Below, piece by piece: positions 44,277 to 52,825 of a stretch of 64,000 nt of DNA. The translations under genes and the position numbers were made by a program. The stretch is from the NCBI GenBank assembly GCA_036960565.1, contig JBALXQ010000005.1, forward strand, positions 1-64,000, written 5' to 3'. Numbering within the stretch: the first letter of the stretch is position 1; each line of letters opens with the position of its first letter. The notes below the pieces were generated by a model. That model was not told the DNA's origin. It saw nothing but the letters and a program-made list of their open reading frames with translations, and ran no database searches. Origin of the DNA: Bermanella sp036960565 (GTDB taxonomy: Bacteria; Pseudomonadota; Gammaproteobacteria; Pseudomonadales; Oceanobacteraceae).

Positions 44277-45602
44277 ATGTTAATGGATTGGCATCGATTG
44301 TTAAGTGCTAAGCGTTTTGGTTTGCCTGGAGAGGGAGAATCCACTTGCATGCGCACGCCTTTTCATAAAGACCATGACAGAGTGGTCTTTTCCAGTAGCT
44401 TTCGGCGTTTGGAACGCAAGACTCAAGTGCACCCGTTAAGAGATAACGATCATATACATAGTCGTTTAACACACAGTTTAGAAGTGAGCTGTGTGGGGCG
44501 AAGTCTAGGGGCGCAAGTGGGTGAAATGCTTGAAGATAAACTACCCAAGAGTGTCAGTGCTGCAGATTTAGGCGCGATTGTGCAAGCTGCCTGCCTAGCA
44601 CATGATATTGGTAATCCTCCATTTGGACATACCGGGGAAGATGCTATTAGGCATTGGTTTCGAGATAGCAAAAACGCCGGTTTTTTAGAAGGCTTGAGCT
44701 CAAAACAAATCAGGGACTTCCAGTCTTTCGAGGGGAATGCGCAAGGGTTGAGGATACTCACGCAACTTGAGTGTCATAGGTTTGATGGCGGTATGCGCTT
44801 AACGTACGCCACTTTGGGGGCATTTTTGAAATACCCGTGGCACAGTGGCTACCAGGATCCGCGAAAAGGGGAAAAATTTGGTGTTTATCAATCGGAATTG
44901 CCTTTTTTACAGCAAATATCCGCTGAACTTGGTTTGATTTCAGAAGGGGAGAATAGGTATTGCCGCCACCCACTTGTTTATTTAATGGAGGCTGCTGACG
45001 ATATCTGTTACGCCATTATCGACCTGGAAGATGGCGTTGAAATGAACTTACTAAATTACAATGAGGTGGAGGCGCTGCTTCTTGACCTCATTGGTGGAGA
45101 AGTCCCCAAGTCCTATTTTGATACTACGCAAGAAGACCCAGCTCGACGCCGGTTAGCTATTTTGCGAGGTAAAGCGATTGATATTATGGTGAATGAGGTA
45201 GCTCAGGTTTTTGTAGATAATGAGAAAGTAATTTTGGCTGGGAAGTTGGATGGAGATTTGATTTCTTTGGCTAGCCCTAGAGTGGCTAAGTGTATTTCTA
45301 GTGCCAAATCTATAGCGAAAAATAAAATATTTAAGGATCCTAAAAAGGCCCTCATTGAGATTGGTGCTTATACAACGCTTGGAAGTTTACTTGGAACATT
45401 CTTAACAGCGGTAGATGAGGTGTTATCAGAGCAAGCGGTGAGCTATAAATCACTTCGTATTTTAGAGTTGATTGGGCGTCATGCGCCAAAACCTGGATGG
45501 GATAAGTATCGGGCTTACTTGCGGGTGGTAGATTATATTTCAGGTATGACGGATTCCTACGCGGTGGAATTGGCGCAAGCCATGAGAGGCTTAAAGCATT
45601 AA
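44277..45602 (+). CDS. dgt: Deoxyguanosinetriphosphate triphosphohydrolase-like protein
   Basis: A 441-residue HD-domain dNTPase. FRRLERKTQVHPL, SRLTHSLEVS and ACLAHDIGNPPFGHTGEDA give the His/His-Asp metal set, and EAADDICYAIIDLEDG supplies the final Asp. The length matches the type-2 dGTPase subfamily. It controls dNTP pools or, in some bacteria, phage replication. The start may be the ATG at 44277 or the in-frame ATG at 44283. Confidence 0.9.
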   Translation: MLMDWHRLLSAKRFGLPGEGESTCMRTPFHKDHDRVVFSSSFRRLERKTQVHPLRDNDHIHSRLTHSLEVSCVGRSLGAQVGEMLEDKLPKSVSAADLGAIVQAACLAHDIGNPPFGHTGEDAIRHWFRDSKNAGFLEGLSSKQIRDFQSFEGNAQGLRILTQLECHRFDGGMRLTYATLGAFLKYPWHSGYQDPRKGEKFGVYQSELPFLQQISAELGLISEGENRYCRHPLVYLMEAADDICYAIIDLEDGVEMNLLNYNEVEALLLDLIGGEVPKSYFDTTQEDPARRRLAILRGKAIDIMVNEVAQVFVDNEKVILAGKLDGDLISLASPRVAKCISSAKSIAKNKIFKDPKKALIEIGAYTTLGSLLGTFLTAVDEVLSEQAVSYKSLRILELIGRHAPKPGWDKYRAYLRVVDYISGMTDSYAVELAQAMRGLKH

Positions 45603-45724
45603 GCCAAGGTCTCGTCCTCGGCATTTTAATTAGCGTTTAATTTGTGAAAAGGGAATGTGAGTTTTCGCATAAGCTTGTTAGAATAGCCTTCTTTTTTGTT
45701 TAAATATAATAAATAGAGCATTTC

Positions 45725-46513
45725 ATGGATATAGACTTTCCCTTAATTTTAGTTATTGCCGTGTTTGCGACGGGGGTCATAAGTTTGGCCGATAAACTTT
45801 ATTTCTCTAAGCGTAGATTGGCACTGGTGGCTGAATTAGGCGGTACAGCTTCACAGGAAAACATTGAAAAAGCCCAACAAGAGCCTTGGTTAATTGAAAA
45901 TAGTAAAGGTTTTTTCCCTGTGCTGGCTTTGGTTTTAGTTTTACGTTCATTTTTGGTTGAGCCGTTTCAAATTCCATCGGCCTCCATGGAGCCAACTTTA
46001 ATAAATGGCGACTTTATTTTAGTTAATAAATTCGCTTATGGATTTCGGCTGCCAGTGCTGGGAACCAAAGTAATTGAAGTGAATGATCCGGCACGGGGAG
46101 ATGTCATGGTGTTCATTCCTCCTCACGACCCTAGGTACTTTATTAAACGTGTGGTTGGTTTGCCTGGGGACCATATTCGGTACTCCAACAAAAGGTTGTA
46201 TATCAATGGGGAGTTAGTTGAAGAGGCCTTACTTGAAGGGATTCCTAAAAATGCTCCTAGAGTGAGTGTTTACCAAGAGAATGGCTATCCTATTCAGCAG
46301 TACAATAATAGCCCTAGTCGTGGTGATGGAGAGTGGACGGTTCCGCAGGGCCATTATTTTATGATGGGGGATAACCGTGATAATAGTGGGGATAGTCGTT
46401 TCTGGGGCTTTGTTCCTGATAAAAATATAGTAGGTAAGGCCTTTGCTGTATGGATGCATTGGCAAAACTGGAACAGTATTCCCAGCTTTTCTCGTAATAA
46501 GAGAATTAAGTAA
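45725..46513 (+). CDS. lepB: Signal peptidase I LepB
   Basis: A 262-residue inner-membrane endopeptidase that releases exported proteins from their signal peptides. Two N-terminal helices (about 5-24 and 62-77) precede the catalytic domain. Catalytic Ser87 is in IPSASMEPT, and general base Lys141 is in YFIKRVVGLPGD. The box E motif MMGDNRDNSGDSRFWGFVP is intact. Neither lepA nor rnc is beside it, which is unusual compared with many gammaproteobacteria. Confidence 0.97.
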   Translation: MDIDFPLILVIAVFATGVISLADKLYFSKRRLALVAELGGTASQENIEKAQQEPWLIENSKGFFPVLALVLVLRSFLVEPFQIPSASMEPTLINGDFILVNKFAYGFRLPVLGTKVIEVNDPARGDVMVFIPPHDPRYFIKRVVGLPGDHIRYSNKRLYINGELVEEALLEGIPKNAPRVSVYQENGYPIQQYNNSPSRGDGEWTVPQGHYFMMGDNRDNSGDSRFWGFVPDKNIVGKAFAVWMHWQNWNSIPSFSRNKRIK

Positions 46514-46614
46514 AGACATACTCAATTCAGGCCTGCCTCTCGGTGGGCTAATTTCATTTATTTTGCTCTGCTCAAGGCTGCTATACTTTTGTTGTTCCTT
46601 TAGGAGTGCTAAGT

Positions 46615-46725
46615 ATGGTTCGTCGAAAACCCTGTCGAAAATGCATTATGGCTCGTTGGATTTTGCTATATTGTCTGTCAATGTCACTTGTGGCAGGGCT
46701 GGCCTTTAGGCATTTTATTGTGTAG
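46615..46725 (+). CDS. Candidate 36-residue membrane microprotein
   Basis: ATG 46615 follows AGGAG (46602-46606) by 8 bases and opens a 36-codon frame to TAG. The product starts MVRRKPCRKCIMARW with a CxxC pair and basic residues, followed by one hydrophobic helix (about residues 15-33). It fills part of the 345-bp gap after lepB. Nothing else supports expression, and it could be chance. Confidence 0.4.
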   Translation: MVRRKPCRKCIMARWILLYCLSMSLVAGLAFRHFIV

Positions 46726-46858
46726 TCGTGCTTTTTATATGTCGTTTTTGGCTTCTTTCCTATCTTCGTTGATACCTTTTTTTCAAAAATTAATTTTGTG
46801 CTGGTAATTTTTAAGTGCCTCAGTAGAATACCGCCAAACCTTCAATCTAGCCGTTGTT

Positions 46859-47236
46859 ATGTCTTGGTTTCGAGAAATTTTAGCTTTATTACCTCCTGTT
46901 ACATTTGCTTCTGTTAAGCGCAGTGCAATTGAGCAGAGTAGAGTGGATCGGTTAGCCAATGGCTTGACCCTGTATACCTTGTCGACTTGCCCTTATAGTG
47001 CGAAAGTTCACCGACACCTCAAACAATTAAATATTTCTATTGGCATTAAGAATCTGAAGCGTTGTAATGCATATCAAAAGGAGCTTCTGGCTGGTGGTGG
47101 TCGAGCTCAAGTGCCCTGTCTACGCATAGAGTCGAATTCCGGAAGCCGATGGTTATATGAATCGCAAGATATTTTGACATATATTGATTCTAAATTTACT
47201 CCGAAAAAGCAAATTAAGCGTCTAGAGCAGGCATAA
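46859..47236 (+). CDS. Thioredoxin-fold protein (glutaredoxin / GST N-terminal type)
   Basis: A 125-residue protein. After a 35-residue N-terminal extension, the fold begins LTLYTLSTCPYSAKVHRHL, with redox-like Cys44 in CPYS. The cis-proline is Pro86 in QVPCLRI, and LYESQDILTYI matches the glutathione gamma-glutamyl site of GST N-domains. No helical GST C-domain follows. A monothiol glutathione-dependent role is plausible. Confidence 0.8.
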   Translation: MSWFREILALLPPVTFASVKRSAIEQSRVDRLANGLTLYTLSTCPYSAKVHRHLKQLNISIGIKNLKRCNAYQKELLAGGGRAQVPCLRIESNSGSRWLYESQDILTYIDSKFTPKKQIKRLEQA

Positions 47237-47319
47237 TGGGTGCAGATTCGGCATAATGTTCGACTATGCTTAAAAAACACATTGGCTGAAATTACTAAAG
47301 GGAATAACAATTTAAGGGC

Positions 47320-48216
47320 ATGGGAAGCTCAAGATATCTACACCTTATAAAGGGACTGTTATTGGTCCTGATACTTTGTCCTTTGTACACTTGGGGGGCA
47401 ACGGTAGGGTTATTGGTGGATAAGAAAAGTGACCAAGCTCTGTCTTTTCAAAAACATCTTAAAAAACATTCCCCTGATCATAATATACTCATAGTGACCC
47501 CCGAGCAGTTAAGTGAAATGGTTCAAGTAGATGCTTGGTTTACTATTGGCCCAAAGGTGCTGGGCCAATTATTAGGGGACACTGCATATAAACAGCCGGT
47601 ACTCTCCTTATTCATTGGTGTTGGTTCAGCGGAAAAACTTAGGTTACTCCACCCCCAGCGTCACTTTTCAGTTCTAGACAATACCCCTACACTTGATCGC
47701 CAGCTGGCTTTAATTAAAGTTCTGAATCCTCATGCAAAGCAGGTCGCAGTCTTTCATTCATCTCAAGGAAAGCGACAGGTTAAGGGGCTTCATAAGCTAG
47801 CGCAGAGCCTCAACTTGAAGCTATTAACCAGCGAATTGGCCGACCCCTTAAATTGGAAGAGGGATGCCCTAAAAACTCTTAAAGATTCAGATTTAGTATT
47901 GGCAGTAAAAGACAGCGCTATCTATAACGCCACCAATATCCGCAGTATCTTAATGCGTTTATACAGGGCTGGACGTCCCCTTATAGGGCCTGATAAGGGT
48001 TATGTAAGGGCTGGGGCTGTGGCCAGTACCTATTCCGGAATGCCTGAAACCCTGAAAATCTGTACTGACTTATTAAAGGATATTGGTAAATGGCCAGAAG
48101 TAATCCATAACCCGTATTTTAATGTGAGCATTAATGCGCAGGTAGCTAGGTCACTGAATATTGTGGTGCAAGACAGCGAGCAAGTGGCGAAAGCCGTTAG
48201 AGAGCTACTGCCATGA
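47320..48216 (+). CDS. Periplasmic binding protein of the COG2984 (ABC_sub_bind) family
   Basis: A 298-residue exported protein with a signal peptide (to about TWG-AT). Two Rossmann-like lobes include ALIKVLNPHAKQVAVFHSSQGKRQV and the hinge region LIGPDKGYVRAGAVASTYSGMPE. No ABC permease or ATPase is adjacent. Instead the stop overlaps the start of a hybrid histidine kinase (ATGA), implying that it is the periplasmic sensor for that kinase. Confidence 0.82.
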   Translation: MGSSRYLHLIKGLLLVLILCPLYTWGATVGLLVDKKSDQALSFQKHLKKHSPDHNILIVTPEQLSEMVQVDAWFTIGPKVLGQLLGDTAYKQPVLSLFIGVGSAEKLRLLHPQRHFSVLDNTPTLDRQLALIKVLNPHAKQVAVFHSSQGKRQVKGLHKLAQSLNLKLLTSELADPLNWKRDALKTLKDSDLVLAVKDSAIYNATNIRSILMRLYRAGRPLIGPDKGYVRAGAVASTYSGMPETLKICTDLLKDIGKWPEVIHNPYFNVSINAQVARSLNIVVQDSEQVAKAVRELLP

Positions 48217-50117
48217 ATTTTAACAATGGATGGGGTTTATACAGTCGGACCTTGTTATTGGGCTTAGGCCCAGCGCTGGTGTTATCGATCATTTTGGGTG
48301 GCTATTTTATTAATGCTCGTATCCAGGATGTCCAGCAGGAACTGGATAACAAAGGACAGTTAATTGCTGTGCAGCTGGCTTCAACCTCTGACTATTTTGT
48401 CTTAACCGGCAACCCCTCAATAATTTCGCCACTGACACGAGTGCTTCTAGAAGATAAAGATGTGCAGTTCATTGAGATAGAGGACATTGCTGGTGGACTC
48501 TTGTATAGCCAAAGCGATGAGGATTCGGTATTGGAGCCTGACCAAAGTATGAGAGGGCTATTGCGCTGGTATCAGGCTGATATTATTCAGTACGATGTAT
48601 TAACCGATGATGACGAATGGTTTGCTAACGACAGTCAGGAAAAAGTACTTGGACAAGTTCGTGTGGGTTTATCTGAGGGGTTCATGGAGCAGAGACAAAA
48701 CGAGATTCTGCTTCATGCTTTCCTTATTGCCGTCGTTGCTATGGTCATTTCCGCACTAATTGCTTGGTTGAGTGCGGCGCGTTTGGCTAACCCAATCACT
48801 AAGCTCTCTAGTACTGTAGATCGCATGGCTCAGGGCGATTACAGTGTGCGTACTGACGAAACTGCCAGTGGCGAAGTGAAGCAGTTGCAAACAGGGGTAA
48901 ATATGTTGGCTGGTGCCTTGAAGCAATCGGAGCAAGTGCAGCAGCATTATGTGGACAGCCTCATTAGTGCCCGAGAAGCATCAGAGGCAGCCAATAAAGC
49001 CAAGAGCGAATTCTTAGCGGTAATGACTCATGAATTACGAACCCCTATGAATGGAGTGTTGGGCATGCTGCAGCTCATGCAATCGACCCTGTTAAGTAAA
49101 GAGCAGGATGAGTATGTGGAAATTGCTTTATCTTCGGGTGACCACTTGCTGGGCCTGATTAACGATATTTTGGATTTTTCTAAAATTGAGCAGGGTAATA
49201 TCGAGCTTGAGAATCACTATTTTGACTTGCATGTGTGTCTGCAAAGAATTGCAGATGGCTTCAAAGCTATAGCCAATGCTAAGGAGCTTAACTTTGATGT
49301 GAGCCTTGATGCGCTAGAGCATTTAAATGTTAATGCTGATGAAACGCGTTTGGGTCAAATTCTGATGAATTTGCTGGGTAACGCGGTTAAGTTTACTCAA
49401 AAAGGGTATGTCAGTCTGTCGGTTGAGTTGGTGGAGTTTGTAACTGACAAGGTTAAAATAAATATAGTGGTGAGTGATTCTGGTAAAGGGATAAGTGAAG
49501 ATAATATTGAACGAATTTTTGATGCCTTTCAGCAAGAAGATGCTTCAATTTCGCGCCAATATGGTGGAACAGGATTGGGATTGGCTATCTCTAAGCAGTT
49601 AGTGGAGAAGATGAATGGTCAACTAATGGTGCAAAGTACTTTCAATCAAGGTTCGCGTTTTATTTGTCAATTTGTATGGGATTGCGTTGCCCAACCTGAG
49701 GAAGATGTAAAAGTCCTGAGCACTAAGCTTGATACCAAGCAATTTAATGTCTCTATTTTATTGGTGGAAGATAATGAGGTTAATCAAAAAGTAGCCATCA
49801 AGATGCTGACTTCATTTGGTATAGAGTGTGATCTTGCTGTTGATGGGGTTCAGGCATTAAAGCTTTGTCGGCAAAAGCCTTATGAGCTTATTTTTATGGA
49901 TTTACAAATGCCTAATATGGATGGCTATGAAGCCACCAGAGCCATTCGAAAAGAAGAGGGCTTAAACCAAAAAACCCCTATTATCGCCCTCACCGCCAAT
50001 GCATTTTATGATGTTAAGAACCAGTGTCTAAAAGTAGGTATGGATGACTTTCTAGCAAAGCCCTATAAAAAGGCCTTGCTAGGTGAGTTACTTACCAGCT
50101 GGCTAAAAGTAAAGTAA
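48213..50117 (+). CDS. Hybrid sensor histidine kinase with C-terminal receiver
   Basis: A 634-residue membrane kinase. TM1 (about 12-34), a periplasmic domain, TM2 (about 168-190), HAMP (190-242), HisKA with phospho-acceptor His273 in MTHELRTPMNG, HATPase with NADETRLGQILMNLLGNAVKF and GGTGLGLAISK, and a receiver with phospho-acceptor about Asp563 in IFMDLQMPNMDG. No Hpt domain is present in this protein. An orphan Hpt domain is encoded at 21240-22340, but a link is only speculation. It is translationally coupled to the binding-protein gene. Confidence 0.92.
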   Translation: MNFNNGWGLYSRTLLLGLGPALVLSIILGGYFINARIQDVQQELDNKGQLIAVQLASTSDYFVLTGNPSIISPLTRVLLEDKDVQFIEIEDIAGGLLYSQSDEDSVLEPDQSMRGLLRWYQADIIQYDVLTDDDEWFANDSQEKVLGQVRVGLSEGFMEQRQNEILLHAFLIAVVAMVISALIAWLSAARLANPITKLSSTVDRMAQGDYSVRTDETASGEVKQLQTGVNMLAGALKQSEQVQQHYVDSLISAREASEAANKAKSEFLAVMTHELRTPMNGVLGMLQLMQSTLLSKEQDEYVEIALSSGDHLLGLINDILDFSKIEQGNIELENHYFDLHVCLQRIADGFKAIANAKELNFDVSLDALEHLNVNADETRLGQILMNLLGNAVKFTQKGYVSLSVELVEFVTDKVKINIVVSDSGKGISEDNIERIFDAFQQEDASISRQYGGTGLGLAISKQLVEKMNGQLMVQSTFNQGSRFICQFVWDCVAQPEEDVKVLSTKLDTKQFNVSILLVEDNEVNQKVAIKMLTSFGIECDLAVDGVQALKLCRQKPYELIFMDLQMPNMDGYEATRAIRKEEGLNQKTPIIALTANAFYDVKNQCLKVGMDDFLAKPYKKALLGELLTSWLKVK

Positions 50118-50141
50118 TAATTTAGCTTCTTCTAAAGGTTA

Positions 50142-50822
50142 TTAAGACTTTATTTTAACCACTTCGTTTAAAGCTGCTCGCTCGGTGCTAGCCTGGTTTG
50201 CTAATACTTCCGTGTCCTCGTAGCCAAAGCTAATACCAAATAATATTCCATTTTCTTGTGGCTCATCAAAAAATCTGCGAACAATGTCAGGGTAATAAGC
50301 CACACTGGCTTGCGCGCAGCTGGCAATACCATAGGCGTTCATTAGTAGCATAAGTGTTTGCGCGTACATGCCGACGTCCACAGCGATGGCCGGGCTGAAT
50401 TCACGTTGCATGGTAATAAATAATACATGAGGGGCGCCAAAAAACTCATAATTGCGTGCAGTGGCTTGCATGCGGCCAACGCGGTCAGATCTTTCAATAC
50501 CCATTGCTCCATAAAGAGCATGGGCGCAATCCATCTGACGATCACGCATAGCCCCTTCAAATTTAGGCAGGGCTGAAAAATCTGGATTCATGGCGGCCCC
50601 TGAAACAAAGGCGTCTTTTAACTGCTCTCGCAAGAGGTCGCATTGCGCTCCTTTTGCCATTAATACGCGCCAAGGCTGAACATTACAATTTGATGGGCTT
50701 TGCTGGGCCAGTGTTAAAATTTCATTGATGGTTTCTGTGGAAACTTGCTCTTGGGTGAAGCCACGAACTGAACGTCGCTTTGTTATGGCATCTAGCAAAG
50801 TGACATTTACGGGAGAGGTCAT
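50142..50822 (-). CDS. Nitroreductase-family flavoprotein
   Basis: A 226-residue FMN/NAD(P)H oxidoreductase. RRSVRGF near the N-terminus binds FMN phosphate, SPSNCNVQPWRVLM is the conserved second block, and the C-terminal GISFGYED precedes the end. ATG 50822 is preferred by comparison with relatives. A GTG at 50861 overlaps its own ribosome-binding site. The physiological substrate is unknown. It is convergent with the kinase gene. Confidence 0.9.
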   Translation of the reverse strand: MTSPVNVTLLDAITKRRSVRGFTQEQVSTETINEILTLAQQSPSNCNVQPWRVLMAKGAQCDLLREQLKDAFVSGAAMNPDFSALPKFEGAMRDRQMDCAHALYGAMGIERSDRVGRMQATARNYEFFGAPHVLFITMQREFSPAIAVDVGMYAQTLMLLMNAYGIASCAQASVAYYPDIVRRFFDEPQENGILFGISFGYEDTEVLANQASTERAALNEVVKIKS

Positions 50823-50998
50823 TGAGTTTGTCCGAAATATTATTTTCCTTGAGTGTAACACTCCTTTAATTGGATGAAATGGCTGTATTGGGTAGCTTAA
50901 TTAGCAATTTGTACCATGAAAAATATTGATAGCAGGGCAGCTTCGTCTTATTAAGTCTGAAGGCCTAAATTTAAGGTAAATACAGGAGAGATAGGAGT

Positions 50999-51496
50999 TT
51001 ATTGCGATTGATTGGTCGAGTGGATATTTTCTAGGTTGGCCATAGGGCTAATCTGAAGTGGGAAGGCTGGCATCCAGGTTATGGGGGTTACGACAATAGT
51101 CAGATCCTTATTCTTAATGCCAAAACTAGGTAGTGATTGTTCAAACTCTACATTTAAGCTGTGGCTGAGCATGGCATTGGCTCTGGTTATTTTCGCTACC
51201 TCTTTATCTTTAATACGTATGCTAATGCTAAATACAATCCAGGCTTGAGGCCAAAGACTTTCACTAAAGTCATTTAACTGAAAATGGCTTTTAAGAACAG
51301 GAGAAAAACCTGTTTCATCAATTTTTTTGTGAAGATCTGAAATGATCAGTTTTAACTGGTGAATATCCTGGTATTTCACCCCGTTGTTTACTTTATTGTT
51401 TGCGGCGCTAAAAAAACCTTGGTCTGATAATTCTGTGCAGCCGCACATAAAGCTTAAAAGTATTGGCAAGTAAAAGCATTGATTAAAGTTGAGCAT
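50999..51496 (-). CDS. Putative small exported protein coupled to the transglycosylase
   Basis: I do not recognise this 165-residue protein. The N-terminus is a signal-like hydrophobic segment ending FMCGC, which could be an atypical lipobox. The rest is soluble with no cysteine. Its first 14 bases overlap the end of the upstream MltC-like gene, so it is likely made together with it and may act in the same envelope process. Confidence 0.6.
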   Translation of the reverse strand: MLNFNQCFYLPILLSFMCGCTELSDQGFFSAANNKVNNGVKYQDIHQLKLIISDLHKKIDETGFSPVLKSHFQLNDFSESLWPQAWIVFSISIRIKDKEVAKITRANAMLSHSLNVEFEQSLPSFGIKNKDLTIVVTPITWMPAFPLQISPMANLENIHSTNQSQ

Positions 51497-52706
51497 ATGT
51501 TTTTTGCAAATTCAAAACTTTGTTAAGGTAGTCACGGGTTTCAGCGCTGGGCATATGTCGCAATAATTTACGCAATACATCATTGGCTGACATGTTATTA
51601 ATGTTGGGAACCGCTTTGCTTATGCTGCTGCGGCCAGTCAAGGCTTTCATTACGCTAGAAGTGCCAGCGTTATAAGCGGCTATGGCGCAATACAAACGAG
51701 CTTTTGAGTCGGTTACGCCTTTTAAGTAACGGTAATACAGAATATGGAAATATGCGGCGCCTACTTGCACATTCTTTTTAGGGTTATAAAGGTAGCTTGG
51801 GGACAGTATTTTTTGGGTTTTATAAATTAGATTTGAGGCATCTTTTCCGGCTGTGTGTGGCATTATTTGCATTAAACCAAAGGCGGGTGCTTGTGAGCGA
51901 GCCAGTGGGTTGAAATGACTTTCAGCATGAATAATGGCGAAAACCAATGAAGGTGGCAGACTGTATTTTTGTGCATAGTCATAAATAAAAGATTTATAGC
52001 GAGTTGCTTTAGTGCGGGTTCGGGTATCAGGTAACGATATTATATAGGTGGTGCGATCACCTGATGTAAATGCCACAGATAATGATGCTACGGCCGGATA
52101 GCGTATGTAAGCCGCTTTACTGAGCTTTGCAGCCATTCTTTCCACGGACTTGATAGATGGGCGTTCATCTCTAAAAAGCTCTCCTAAAATTAAGTCTTTC
52201 CCCATAGCGCCTAAGTCTTGTGCGTAACGGATTCCAGCAAGGCTTTCCATAGTGGTATTGATAGGATCTCGATTAACGGCAGTTTGCAAATTCATAGACA
52301 ATAACGATTTAATAGTTCCTTTTAACTGTTTTTGCATTTCACGATAATTGAGTACCTTTCCTTGGCGTAAGCTAGGGGTAGTTACCTGAATTTCATTGGC
52401 TTTAAAATCAATCACCTGTTTTTGTTGAAGGTCGTTTGAATAGAATACTAAGCGGGTTTTACTGCTCACTTCTGCGTCGGGCCAATATGATCTCAATTCG
52501 TTTCTATAGGCTTTAACAGCTTTTTTGAAATTCGCTTTTAGTTTCTGTTCTGAAATAGCCGTGTTTTCGACGCTATTCTGACTGGCATCGTTATTCCCTC
52601 TGGGAATAACCTGTACGGCTGATGTCGCAGATGAGGATACAAAGAGGCCGCTGAAAATCAGAATGCCCAAGTATTTTTTTGCACAAGAAACAGAGTATTT
52701 AGTCAT
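51483..52706 (-). CDS. Lytic transglycosylase, MltC-like
   Basis: A 407-residue exported enzyme. Signal peptide to about TSA-VQ. An N-terminal DUF3393-like region (50-230) is followed by a Slt domain (about 238-385) with catalytic Glu262 in IIHAESHFNPLARSQAPAFGLMQIMP and AIAAYNAGTSSV. E. coli MltC is a lipoprotein of about 360 residues, whereas this protein has an ordinary Sec signal with no lipobox. It cleaves peptidoglycan with 1,6-anhydro ring formation. Confidence 0.9.
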   Translation of the reverse strand: MTKYSVSCAKKYLGILIFSGLFVSSSATSAVQVIPRGNNDASQNSVENTAISEQKLKANFKKAVKAYRNELRSYWPDAEVSSKTRLVFYSNDLQQKQVIDFKANEIQVTTPSLRQGKVLNYREMQKQLKGTIKSLLSMNLQTAVNRDPINTTMESLAGIRYAQDLGAMGKDLILGELFRDERPSIKSVERMAAKLSKAAYIRYPAVASLSVAFTSGDRTTYIISLPDTRTRTKATRYKSFIYDYAQKYSLPPSLVFAIIHAESHFNPLARSQAPAFGLMQIMPHTAGKDASNLIYKTQKILSPSYLYNPKKNVQVGAAYFHILYYRYLKGVTDSKARLYCAIAAYNAGTSSVMKALTGRSSISKAVPNINNMSANDVLRKLLRHMPSAETRDYLNKVLNLQKTYAQL

Positions 52707-52825
52707 ATCTTAAAGCTAGTTTGATTACTTGGGGAAGCAAAGAAAACTAAGCCTTGTAATGAAATGTTATAAAACTCACTAAGGGCATTGTGAAACAGCT
52801 TCGGTTTTAAATAACTAAATTAGTT

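Noticed and set aside
45602..45628. Hairpin after dgt as a terminator
   Set aside because: The stem has a central mismatch and the following T-run is short, so it was not called.
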